Source: Chitinophagaceae bacterium
GTDB taxonomy: Bacteria > Bacteroidota > Bacteroidia > Chitinophagales > Chitinophagaceae
DNA: 14,354 nucleotides
Reading direction: 5' to 3'
Assembly (NCBI GenBank): GCA_003456175.1
Contig: DMPB01000100.1
Location: forward strand, 1-14,354
In this document: positions 8,210-14,354 of the stretch, piece after piece
Position numbering within the stretch: the stretch's first letter is position 1
Layout of the letters: every line of letters begins with the position of its first letter
Program-made: the position numbers and the translations under genes
The notes under the pieces: generated by a model
What the model was told of the DNA's origin: nothing
Databases searched by the model: none
What the model saw: only the letters and a program-made list of their open reading frames with translations

Positions 8210-8841
8210 TGATTATTGCTTAGGATTAACTTTTCTAAAGTATACCCTTTCATATACTTCCTATTGACCACAAATGATTTATGAATTCTAATGAAATCAG
8301 AACTTAGTTCATTAATTATGGATTTTATAGTTCTTGCAATTTTATAATGATCCTCTTTTGTAAAAATTGTGCTGTAGGGCCCATCACCTTCGACATATAC
8401 AATCTCATTTTGCGGTAATACTATATTAAGAGCTTGAGAACGAAGTTGGAATGTTCTAGTAATGTTATTAACTTCTTGATCACGTACAAATCTGTCTAAA
8501 GAAGCTCTCAAGTCATCCTCTTTTAAAGGCTTTAGGAGATAGTCAAAGGCCTTATTTCTAAGTGCTTGAAGTACAAACTCTGAGTGGGCTGTTACAAAAA
8601 AAAGTGTGGATACTGGTGGGAGGGTAGATAGCAATTCAAAAGCAGATAATCCCTTAAGATTTATATCCAGGAATATAATATCAAAACTACTATTTGCTAG
8701 TTTGCTTTTAGCTTCTTCAAAATCTCGTGCATACGCCATATCCTTAATATATGCCCAAAAGCATTTTTCAAGTAGAATTCTGAGCGCTTGACGCCCACCG
8801 TCCTCATCATCAACTATTAAAATCCTATATTTCAATGACAT
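8161..8841 (-). CDS. LytTR-family response regulator
   Basis: 226 residues. The receiver domain spans about 5-120: acidic pocket D11, D12 (IVDDED), phosphorylation site D59 in IIFLDINLKG, switch residue T84 (FVTAHS) and conserved K104 (LLKP). A LytTR DNA-binding domain occupies about 130-226, with the motif FIRIHKSFVVNRKYM (183-197) and the terminal LPVSRRGYK. It is the first gene of a two-gene unit with the sensor kinase at 5336-8209, overlapping it by 49 bp, and is its expected partner. A perfect 9-bp inverted repeat lies 25 bp upstream of its start and could be an autoregulatory site. All key receiver residues are present, so the protein should be active. Its targets are unknown. Confidence 0.95.
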   Translation of the reverse strand: MSLKYRILIVDDEDGGRQALRILLEKCFWAYIKDMAYARDFEEAKSKLANSSFDIIFLDINLKGLSAFELLSTLPPVSTLFFVTAHSEFVLQALRNKAFDYLLKPLKEDDLRASLDRFVRDQEVNNITRTFQLRSQALNIVLPQNEIVYVEGDGPYSTIFTKEDHYKIARTIKSIINELSSDFIRIHKSFVVNRKYMKGYTLEKLILSNNQCLPVSRRGYKALASL

Positions 8842-8865
8842 ATCTTTTATTTCAATGTACTATTG

Positions 8866-8895
8866 AGGATAAATAATATCAGCAGAATTTATCCT
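8866..8895. promoter_or_regulatory. Inverted repeat upstream of the LytTR regulator
   Basis: Arms AGGATAAAT (8866-8874) and ATTTATCCT (8887-8895) are perfect complements over 9 bp with a 12-bp spacer. Centre-to-centre spacing is 21 bp, about two helical turns, which suits a dimeric protein. It lies 25 bp before the regulator's ATG, so it may be an operator or lie within the 5' leader. No clear Bacteroidota -7/-33 promoter was found next to it. Confidence 0.4.
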
Positions 8896-8953
8896 ATAAT
8901 CGTTTTTCTTATTATTTAGCAAAATAAAAAAATGTTACGTTAAATAAGTACCA

Positions 8954-8975
8954 TAGAGAAAATTATTTTTCTCTA
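8954..8975. promoter_or_regulatory. Inverted repeat upstream of the three-helix membrane protein
   Basis: Arms TAGAGAAAA (8954-8962) and TTTTCTCTA (8967-8975) are perfect over 9 bp around a 4-bp spacer, ending 21 bp before the ATG at 8997. It could be an operator, a 5' leader hairpin covering the start region, or a terminator-like structure. No gene reads into it from the left on the plus strand, which argues against a simple terminator. Confidence 0.4.
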
Positions 8976-8996
8976 CTAATTTCAACTAAAAAGATT

Positions 8997-9470
8997 ATGG
9001 AATTTATCAAATTAGCAACGATAATCGTAATAACTATTATCGTCTATTATTATTTCCAAAAGAAGGACAAGAAAATAGATACAAGATCAATAGATAGTCA
9101 CACCCTACTATTAGAACTAATTGACGTATATGCAGAATATTATAATAGGTATATTAAATACTTAACTATAGCACTAATGAGCTTATTCGGATATTGTATA
9201 CTTTTCGATAATGAATTTACAAGCTCAGCTATAATTATCACCGTCTTCTATTTCATAATAATATTAATAATATATATAACTAAATTTTTCAGAAATAAAA
9301 AGGTAAAAAAACTTAAAGCACTTTGCTTAAAAAAATCCTATTCCTCTTTATTAGCTGTAAATGATGATAATAGAATTATAGTTAACGTTGATGAAGTTAA
9401 ATTTAAAATACCTCAAATATTTCTTCCATATTCAGTAACCAAGTGTGTGGAGATTATTAACGGAATATGA
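8997..9470 (+). CDS. Three-helix membrane protein, function unknown
   Basis: 157 residues, not recognised as a known family. The sequence shows a membrane helix at 2-20 (FIKLATIIVITIIVYYYF), then a short charged segment with KKDKKID, a second helix at about 53-70 and a third at about 77-96. A Lys-rich stretch (FFRNKKVKKLK, 97-107) and a C-terminal soluble tail of about 50 residues with a beta-like pattern (NRIIVNVDEVKFKIP) follow. The positive clusters after helices 1 and 3 suggest that both lie on the cytoplasmic side. It is divergent from the two-component pair, with a 155-bp spacer that holds two inverted repeats, so shared regulation is possible. Isoleucine- and tyrosine-rich composition matches the AT-rich DNA around it. 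It may be cargo of the adjacent integrative element or a chromosomal gene. Confidence 0.7.
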   Translation: MEFIKLATIIVITIIVYYYFQKKDKKIDTRSIDSHTLLLELIDVYAEYYNRYIKYLTIALMSLFGYCILFDNEFTSSAIIITVFYFIIILIIYITKFFRNKKVKKLKALCLKKSYSSLLAVNDDNRIIVNVDEVKFKIPQIFLPYSVTKCVEIINGI

Positions 9471-9911
9471 TCCAAAATATTCGAGGCAAATAGTTCCATC
9501 TTTTCGCTATGAGAAATATGATTTTACCAAAAACTAGTAAAAAATTTTTAGAATTTTTTTAAAGAAATTGAGCTACTTTACTTTTGAAAACTATCCTAGG
9601 TAAGGAAGGGGGGATACGGGTCCCTCCTCCCCCCAAGACACTTCTTAAAATGAATTATTATTTCAGGAAGTCTAGATCTTTATTGGAGTCAAATTTTTTC
9701 TGGCGAAACTGTAACACTACACATAATTAATTCGAAATATTCTGAAGTTAATAGCGTACTTTTTGAAAGTATCATTATAACAGATTACTTACATAATATT
9801 TAAATTTTCACCAGAAAATAAAGAAGGGAATGTCTTAATCAAAAGAAAATAAGCTTTCATTTTAATTTAGAATATTGGGTTTATATAAATTTCTTACGAC
9901 AAATTTTGACT
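9471..9911. other. 441-bp gap between convergent genes
   Basis: No credible gene. It holds a GC-rich hairpin (9608-9634, listed separately) in otherwise very AT-rich DNA. A short open stretch on the minus strand near 9660-9720 ends in FRQKKFDSNKDLDFLK and a stop. It has no start and may be a remnant of a gene end, but it is too short to assign. The left edge of the integrative element could lie here or further left; I saw no copy of the tRNA-Phe end in it. Confidence 0.4.
9608..9634. terminator. GC-rich hairpin between convergent genes
   Basis: GGGGGGA (9608-9614) pairs with TCCCCCC (9628-9634), a 7-bp stem enclosing 13 bases that themselves contain GGG and CCC. It stands out sharply in its AT-rich surroundings. 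It lies between two convergent genes, as a bidirectional terminator would, but has no T-run on either side, so it is not a standard intrinsic terminator. It could equally be a structural site of the mobile element. Confidence 0.35.
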
Positions 9912-12329
9912 TTACCATTTAATAGTAGTACTCATTCTTAAAGGTAGATTGGAATATAGATGTACTTTCGCATCTGTTCTAATTGTTCTTGCTCTACCAA
10001 CGGCTTGGATTAAATCTCCTTCAATTAATTGGAGCTGTATAATCCGTGTTAAGGGATTAGAAAAACAATTAAATTTAAACAAAAAACCATTATATTCTAC
10101 TTCTTGTTGCTTCATTTTAAAATCATCTGAAATATCTAATTTGAAATATCCTGCAAAAAGCAAATAGAAATAAACATTGTGATAAGGAGTTCCAAGGACG
10201 ACAATATCTCTACCCTTTAAAGTATCATATCCCGCACAATTTCCAAAGTATATATCTAGTGGCTTACTATTGAATATATGATTTGTGCTTTTAAAGGTTA
10301 TCACTGGCATGTTAAACTTCGGTATTGTACGAGTTTGTTGAGTATAGTTTATACTACATCTGGAATAAGATCTGTTTGTATATTGTATAATTTCACCCTT
10401 CTGTTTTACATCGCTTAATTCTATGATTTCAACTCTATCTTTATACAACTGCTCATATATATAGGTTGGTATTGATGCTGATAAAATTATTATTTTTTTA
10501 TTAAAAGGCATATCTTGCAGGCACAGAAAATATAGCGTACTCTCATCTTCTATTTCTTTTATAAATCCTACAGCTGTAAAAAATTGAACTATTTCCTTTT
10601 TTACAAATATTAGTCTATCGGATATCAAATCAAGCTCGTGTTTAAAATCCAAAGGAATAAAAACGCCACTTGGCATTTTGTTTAAAGAATCGATAAAAGT
10701 TTTCATGCTATTTGGAATATCAATTCCTATATTCTTTAAACCCTTAAGGTCATTAATTGTAACTTTTCCAATCGAGGTCATTGATTGCAATGGATCTTCA
10801 TCGAAAATTAGTGTATTATGATTAAATGAACTAACGAGAACTCTTTTATGTGTAGTTATAACAGTATCTGATGATTTAAGTGCGGAATCTAGATTATGTA
10901 GATAAAGTTTAGCTACTTGTGCGTCCTCACTCCCTTTTTTCCTATTACTTAAATTGTATAAATATTGTTTTGCCTTTTTGTAATATCCGCTATCGTAAAA
11001 ACTGTTTAGATTTTCATTATGCACAATATCCTTAAAATAAGGCTTAGGAGGGGTTATTACAAATTTCGATTGCATACGATTACCAATCTCATCTTTTAGA
11101 TTATTCGTTGGAGCGGCCACAACAACATTTTTTAGATTAATGAGATTTTGAGTTTTTCCAATACCAACCGGTGCTTTGATGATATATATTTTACCCTCTA
11201 TTCCATTTTCAATAATATTTTGAAACTTATTCTTAAACTCAGTTTCTACATTCTCTAATTCATCTTTAAAAAACGATTCTTTAACTTCAACCATACCACG
11301 CTGTGTAGACATTTCTGATATAATATCTTTAAGATTAGAATCTTCCTTTAATTTAGAAAAGTTCTTAACCCACATTGGTTTATAAGTTACTTTTTTCAAA
11401 TAGGTGAAAATTGAGAAATTTGCAGACGTATATTGAGTGACTCCCTTTTTATTAAAATTATTCATTGTTTCTATCATCAATTTTTGGCCACCATTAATGT
11501 ATTGCATATTAGTAGCTAACCCAAAAAGCTGAGGATGATGTAACCATTTACCATCAAGAAACTCGTCTAGAATTTTGATTTTCTTCCGCATCTCATTTAT
11601 GTTAAATTTTAATAAATATTTGGGGGGTTCGTTGGAATAACATTCGTCAATTTTTGCACATTCTGAGATTGTACTATTATTAGTATATGCAGAGTCCTCA
11701 TTTTGTACCATTTTCTCTATATAGTTATAATATCTATTAATAACTCGAGTCCTTTTATTAGCTTTTGAAATTTTAGAAATAGAAAGATACTCTATAAATA
11801 ACTTGGTTGATATCAAATTTGTGTGTATTAATTTACCGCTCTTTCCTCCGAAAAAAAATCTATTAATATTTCTACAAGATGTGTCACAATTCTCGAAATA
11901 GGTATATAATTCCTCTAGGCATCCCTCCAAGCACATTCTATTATCAATTGGCTCATCAAGAATATAAACGATTCTGTAACTTTTGACATCTTCATTACTT
12001 GAAAATGTTTCATACCAGAATTGAGGTATGATACCAACATCTCTGAACCTATTAACTGCTTTCTCTATACTAAAGTCCTTTGATAACTTATCAAAATCTA
12101 AAGCAATAACAGAAGTACACAACCAATTATCTTTTGATGGTGCACCTTTCGAAATCTCGTATTTTCCTCCAAACCACGTATAGCTATACGGCTGTACAAC
12201 CATATTAAAAAACTCATTTACATCTACAAAAGCTTTAGAATCAATACTACATGCTATTTTACCAACTTCATTTGATTTAGGCTTTTCTTTCCTCCGTTCT
12301 TTATTGATATAAATTTCAAACTTTCTCAT
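9912..12329 (-). CDS. Primase-helicase-like replication protein of an integrative element
   Basis: 805 residues. The N-terminal part (about 40-180) resembles archaeo-eukaryotic-type primase domains of mobile elements: VIALDFDKLS places acidic residues D78 and D80, followed by KSYRIVYILDEPI and CRNINRFFFGG. A mostly helical middle part (about 240-360) follows. The C-terminal half is an SF2-type helicase: Walker A APVGIGKT (386-393), Walker B LIFDEDP (507-513), IILSAS (614-619) and motif VI QAVGRAR (775-781). Such proteins start replication of phage satellites and plasmids or integrated islands. It is divergent from the HTH and integrase genes with a 217-bp spacer. Helicase motifs are clear. 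The primase call is less sure because only the DxD-like motif is obvious. The ATG at 12329 follows an AT-rich leader without a Shine-Dalgarno sequence. Confidence 0.8.
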   Translation of the reverse strand: MRKFEIYINKERRKEKPKSNEVGKIACSIDSKAFVDVNEFFNMVVQPYSYTWFGGKYEISKGAPSKDNWLCTSVIALDFDKLSKDFSIEKAVNRFRDVGIIPQFWYETFSSNEDVKSYRIVYILDEPIDNRMCLEGCLEELYTYFENCDTSCRNINRFFFGGKSGKLIHTNLISTKLFIEYLSISKISKANKRTRVINRYYNYIEKMVQNEDSAYTNNSTISECAKIDECYSNEPPKYLLKFNINEMRKKIKILDEFLDGKWLHHPQLFGLATNMQYINGGQKLMIETMNNFNKKGVTQYTSANFSIFTYLKKVTYKPMWVKNFSKLKEDSNLKDIISEMSTQRGMVEVKESFFKDELENVETEFKNKFQNIIENGIEGKIYIIKAPVGIGKTQNLINLKNVVVAAPTNNLKDEIGNRMQSKFVITPPKPYFKDIVHNENLNSFYDSGYYKKAKQYLYNLSNRKKGSEDAQVAKLYLHNLDSALKSSDTVITTHKRVLVSSFNHNTLIFDEDPLQSMTSIGKVTINDLKGLKNIGIDIPNSMKTFIDSLNKMPSGVFIPLDFKHELDLISDRLIFVKKEIVQFFTAVGFIKEIEDESTLYFLCLQDMPFNKKIIILSASIPTYIYEQLYKDRVEIIELSDVKQKGEIIQYTNRSYSRCSINYTQQTRTIPKFNMPVITFKSTNHIFNSKPLDIYFGNCAGYDTLKGRDIVVLGTPYHNVYFYLLFAGYFKLDISDDFKMKQQEVEYNGFLFKFNCFSNPLTRIIQLQLIEGDLIQAVGRARTIRTDAKVHLYSNLPLRMSTTIKW

Positions 12330-12546
12330 AATAATTTTTTAATAATAATATAAAAAAAAGAATTTTCTAAGTAAACATTATATTGAAATTTATATTTCAA
12401 TTTGATTAATACATGCTGTATAGGCTGATTAAATTAACAAATACCTAGAAAATGAATATTTATCTTATAAATACTTTGCATTAAAATAAATCTATTCCTT
12501 ATTTTTTTTTCTCTGTTTTTTTTACTATATTCTAAAAAACATAATT
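12330..12546. promoter_or_regulatory. Divergent control region of the element
   Basis: This 217-bp spacer must hold the promoters for the replication protein (leftward) and the HTH-integrase pair (rightward). It contains the inverted repeat listed separately (12382-12401), a repeated GATTAA either side of the ACATGCTGTATAGGCT segment (near 12403-12432), and two T-runs of 9 and 8 (12502-12510, 12516-12523) before the HTH start. No exact TAnnTTTG Bacteroidota -7 element was found, so promoter positions are not assigned. Confidence 0.45.
12382..12401. promoter_or_regulatory. Inverted repeat, candidate operator
   Basis: Arms ATTGAAAT and ATTTCAAT are perfect 8-bp complements around TTAT. The site lies 53 bp upstream of the replication gene start and 146 bp upstream of the HTH gene. 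Its place in the divergent region makes it a candidate binding site for the HTH protein or another element regulator. AT-rich inverted repeats also arise by chance in such DNA. Confidence 0.4.
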
Positions 12547-12783
12547 ATGAATAAGAAAATTAATATAGTCGATACCCTTACATATATATGTAACTCTCTT
12601 AAAAGCGCAATTGAAAGCATCCAAACACAAGAATTAGAGTCTGAAAAAAAGGAAGAAAGGTTTCTTACAAGATCCGAAGCTGCCAAAAAATTAAAAGTGA
12701 GTGTGCAAACAATTTCAGCTCTTTATAAAAAGGGTGCTTTAGAAGGATTAAAAATTGGAAGAAGAATATATATAAAATTTTAA
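12547..12783 (+). CDS. Excisionase-type helix-turn-helix protein (HTH_17 family)
   Basis: 78 residues. The N-terminal 38 residues look helical and charged (ESIQTQELESEKKEE); residues 39-78 form a MerR-like winged HTH of the HTH_17/excisionase group: FLTRSEAAKKLKVSVQTIS, then the wing GLKIGRRIYIKF. In Bacteroidota integrative elements such a protein sits immediately before the integrase and acts as recombination directionality factor or local repressor. Here it ends 10 bp before the integrase start, so the two are almost surely co-transcribed. Which of the two roles applies cannot be told from the sequence. The usual wing ends a little further on, often with an R residue, but the protein looks complete. 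Confidence 0.85.
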   Translation: MNKKINIVDTLTYICNSLKSAIESIQTQELESEKKEERFLTRSEAAKKLKVSVQTISALYKKGALEGLKIGRRIYIKF

Positions 12784-12793
12784 TATTATTATT

Positions 12794-14062
12794 ATGAATT
12801 TAAAAGTGAGTATCAATTATTATTTAAAAGAAAGGAAAAGTAAGAAGAAAAGTAGTATAAGGGTCGCAATTTCATACCGAGGTTATAGAATTTTAAGCGC
12901 AATAGGTTGTAGTTGCTTAACTGATCATTGGGATCATAAAAAGAAGCTTCCAAAAATACATAAAGAAAATGATTTATACATTTTTTTACAAAATAGAAGT
13001 CATACACTATTAGAAAGCATTAAAGAGGCTTCGAAAATTAAAGAAATTTCAAAAAAGGATGTAAGAGAGTTAATCCTAGAAATATATAAGGGAGTACAAG
13101 CAGCTGAAAAAAATGTCTTGAAAATGAAAATTTTCATCAAACAGTTTATAAATGATGTTAAAACTGGTAAATTACTTACAAAAAAGGGTGTTGTATTTAG
13201 TCTTAATACTTTAAAAACGTTGGAAACTACTTTAAAACACTACATTGAATTCGAAAGCCATAAAGGGAAAGAATTTGCTTTAGAAGATATTAGTTCTGAA
13301 TTAATTAATGACTTCAAATTATTTCTAACTAATAATTATCAATCATCTAAAAACACAATATCTAAACACATAGGCAATCTAAGGTTAATATTTAACTATG
13401 CTGCTGAAAAGAAATTAATTAGCACATCGAAAGTTACTGAAGTTAAATTTAATGCTGGAAGAGAAGAAAGTGATAATATTTACCTTAATGAATATGAACT
13501 AGAAGCTATGATTAATTTGAATTCCTTTGATAACACAAAAGAAGAAATTGTTCGTGATTATTTCATAATAGGCGCATTTACAGGTTTACGCTTTGCAAAC
13601 TACAGTAGCTTAGATAGCTATGCCATAAAAGATGACACTATTGAAGTGATTTCAATAAAAACAAACCAAAAGTTATCTTTACCAATATTGCAACCAGTTA
13701 AAAAGATTATCGAAAAGTATTCAAATGGGTGGCCTAAAAGTCCAAGCAATCAGGAATTCAATAAAATACTAAAAAAAATTGGTTCTAAAATGCCAGAATT
13801 AGACAAAGACTTTGAAAAAATTATTACTAAGGGAAATAAAAAGATCGTTTGCAAAAAGAAAAAATGGCAATTTTTAATGACACATACTGCTCGTAGAAGT
13901 TTTTGTACAAATTTATATCTCAAGCAAGTTCCCATCAAAAGTATAATGGCCATTTCGGGTCATAAATCAGAGAAAAATTTTCATACTTACATCAAAGCCA
14001 GTTTGGATGAACACTTTAGAATGATAAGAGAAGCATATCAAAAAAATGATAAAAGCATGTAG
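12794..14062 (+). CDS. int: Tyrosine recombinase (integrase)
   Basis: 422 residues, usual length for Bacteroidota integrases. The N-terminal arm-binding domain (about 3-55) includes YRGYRILSAIGCSC. A SAM-like core-binding domain spans about 110-205. The catalytic domain (about 228-410) carries all expected residues: R266 in TGLRFANYSSL, K289 in SIKTNQK, H364 and R367 in HTARRSF, H390 in SGHKS and the nucleophile Y399 in FHTYIKAS. It should be active. It would integrate and excise the element, most likely at the 3' end of the tRNA-Phe gene that begins 236 bp downstream on the opposite strand. It is paired with the excisionase-type gene 10 bp upstream. Its TAG stop is inside the stem of its own terminator. 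Confidence 0.96.
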   Translation: MNLKVSINYYLKERKSKKKSSIRVAISYRGYRILSAIGCSCLTDHWDHKKKLPKIHKENDLYIFLQNRSHTLLESIKEASKIKEISKKDVRELILEIYKGVQAAEKNVLKMKIFIKQFINDVKTGKLLTKKGVVFSLNTLKTLETTLKHYIEFESHKGKEFALEDISSELINDFKLFLTNNYQSSKNTISKHIGNLRLIFNYAAEKKLISTSKVTEVKFNAGREESDNIYLNEYELEAMINLNSFDNTKEEIVRDYFIIGAFTGLRFANYSSLDSYAIKDDTIEVISIKTNQKLSLPILQPVKKIIEKYSNGWPKSPSNQEFNKILKKIGSKMPELDKDFEKIITKGNKKIVCKKKKWQFLMTHTARRSFCTNLYLKQVPIKSIMAISGHKSEKNFHTYIKASLDEHFRMIREAYQKNDKSM

Positions 14063-14083
14063 CGATAACTACATGCTTTTTTT
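14054..14083 (+). terminator. Intrinsic terminator of the integrase gene
   Basis: AGCATGTAG (14054-14062) pairs perfectly with CTACATGCT (14069-14077) around the loop CGATAA, and the T-run extends to 14083. This is a textbook intrinsic terminator; the integrase stop codon forms the last three bases of the left arm. Confidence 0.92.
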
Positions 14084-14267
14084 ATGATTTTACAAAACAA
14101 CTCAACCATCTTTATAGATTGTCTCATCTAACTTTAAGGCAATATTTATTCATTAAAATCTTTGAGGCATATTTGAATTAATCTGCCATAAGTATTTGTT
14201 TACCAATTACATGAGATAATGAACTGGTAATTTTATTAAAACTGTACCCTTTTCTGCTCCCCATATT
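14084..14267. other. Spacer between integrase and tRNA-Phe, likely site of one attachment end
   Basis: No gene is visible in these 184 bp. If the element entered at the tRNA 3' end, the junction should be at or near 14299, just right of this stretch, with integrase arm sites in the spacer. No obvious short repeats that would mark arm sites were noticed. Confidence 0.35.
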
Positions 14268-14293
14268 AAAAAAGCCTCAGTAAATACTGAGGC
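14268..14293 (-). terminator. Intrinsic terminator downstream of tRNA-Phe
   Basis: Read on the minus strand, GCCTCAGTA and TACTGAGGC (14274-14293) form a perfect hairpin followed by six T (14268-14273). It sits 5 bp after the tRNA 3' end and ends the tRNA transcript. Confidence 0.93.
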
Positions 14294-14298
14294 GTTTG

Positions 14299-14354
14299 TG
14301 GTGTGGGCCGGGATCGAACCGGCGACACAAGGATTTTCAGTCCTTTGCTCTACC
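14299..14354 (-). tRNA. tRNA-Phe (GAA), partial, 5' end outside window
   Basis: The minus strand shows, from the window edge, the D-arm end GGTAGAGC, an anticodon stem AAGGA/TCCTT around the loop CTGAAAA with anticodon GAA, the T arm GCCGG-TTCGATC-CCGGC, the acceptor strand CCACACC and discriminator A at 14299. CCA is not encoded. It lies next to the integrase gene and is the likely integration target: the end nearest the element is the tRNA 3' end, the part such elements usually restore. Confidence 0.95.

Larger units (their letters stand above)
9912..14299. mobile_element. Integrative element core (replication protein, HTH, integrase) at tRNA-Phe
   Basis: A primase-helicase-like gene, divergent from an excisionase-type HTH plus integrase pair, borders the 3' end of a tRNA-Phe. 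This int-xis-rep set is the core of phage-satellite-like islands and small integrative elements. The right boundary at or near 14299 is inferred from the tRNA. The left boundary is unknown, and the given start is only the end of the last clear element gene. No relaxase, conjugation, capsid or packaging gene lies in the window. Confidence 0.7.

Noticed and set aside
5436..10167. Open frames of 60-84 codons on the plus strand opposite the kinase, regulator and replication genes
   Set aside because: Each lies wholly antisense to a clear gene, shows no domain or signal sequence, and is expected from the codon bias of the opposite strand.
12813..13953. Open frames of 64 and 67 codons on the minus strand inside the integrase gene
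   Set aside because: They are antisense to a complete integrase with all catalytic residues; composition is that of a mirror frame.
14299..14354. Search for a second copy of the tRNA-Phe end elsewhere in the window as the left attachment site
   Set aside because: No match to the T arm, acceptor or anticodon segment was found by eye at 1-14000; the GC-rich patch at 9608-9634 does not resemble it.

Overview
The window is AT-rich DNA from what is most likely a member of the Bacteroidota. The evidence is a beta-propeller sensor kinase of the LytS type paired with a LytTR regulator, a secreted KSEAD-repeat (septoil-knot type) protein, WG-repeat and DUF2752-like proteins, a Bacteroidetes-style tyrosine recombinase, and start codons without Shine-Dalgarno sequences. 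I cannot place it below phylum level.

Left part (1-4102), all genes on the minus strand: a WG-repeat protein with an N-terminal zinc ribbon (cut by the window edge); about 1.1 kb with no convincing gene; a second zinc-ribbon protein with one membrane helix; a small secreted KSEAD-repeat protein; a DUF2752-like small membrane protein; and a 55-residue membrane zinc-ribbon protein whose frame is broken at a T6 run. The break lies exactly on a U UUU UUC heptamer, and a -1 slip there would restore the whole protein. These look like small accessory genes of unknown role, spaced widely rather than packed as one operon.

Middle part (4316-9470): a plus-strand pentameric ligand-gated ion channel homologue (prokaryotic Cys-loop receptor family), convergent with a minus-strand two-component pair. 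In the pair the LytTR response regulator comes first and overlaps the 957-residue sensor kinase by 49 bp. A three-helix membrane protein of unknown function is divergent from this pair. The divergent spacer holds two perfect 9-bp inverted repeats, one beside each start.

Right part (about 9912-14299): the core of an integrative element. A probable primase-helicase (minus strand) is divergent from a small excisionase-type HTH protein and a complete tyrosine recombinase (plus strand), which runs toward the 3' end of a tRNA-Phe gene (minus strand, cut by the window edge). Both the integrase and the tRNA have clear intrinsic terminators. No relaxase, capsid or packaging gene is visible, so the module resembles a phage-satellite-like or non-self-mobile island. 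Its left boundary was not found, so it is unclear whether the genes to the left are cargo or chromosome.

No CRISPR array, rRNA or complete insertion sequence was seen. The points most worth checking are the broken or frameshifted zinc-ribbon gene, the ion channel homologue, and the replication-integration module beside tRNA-Phe.
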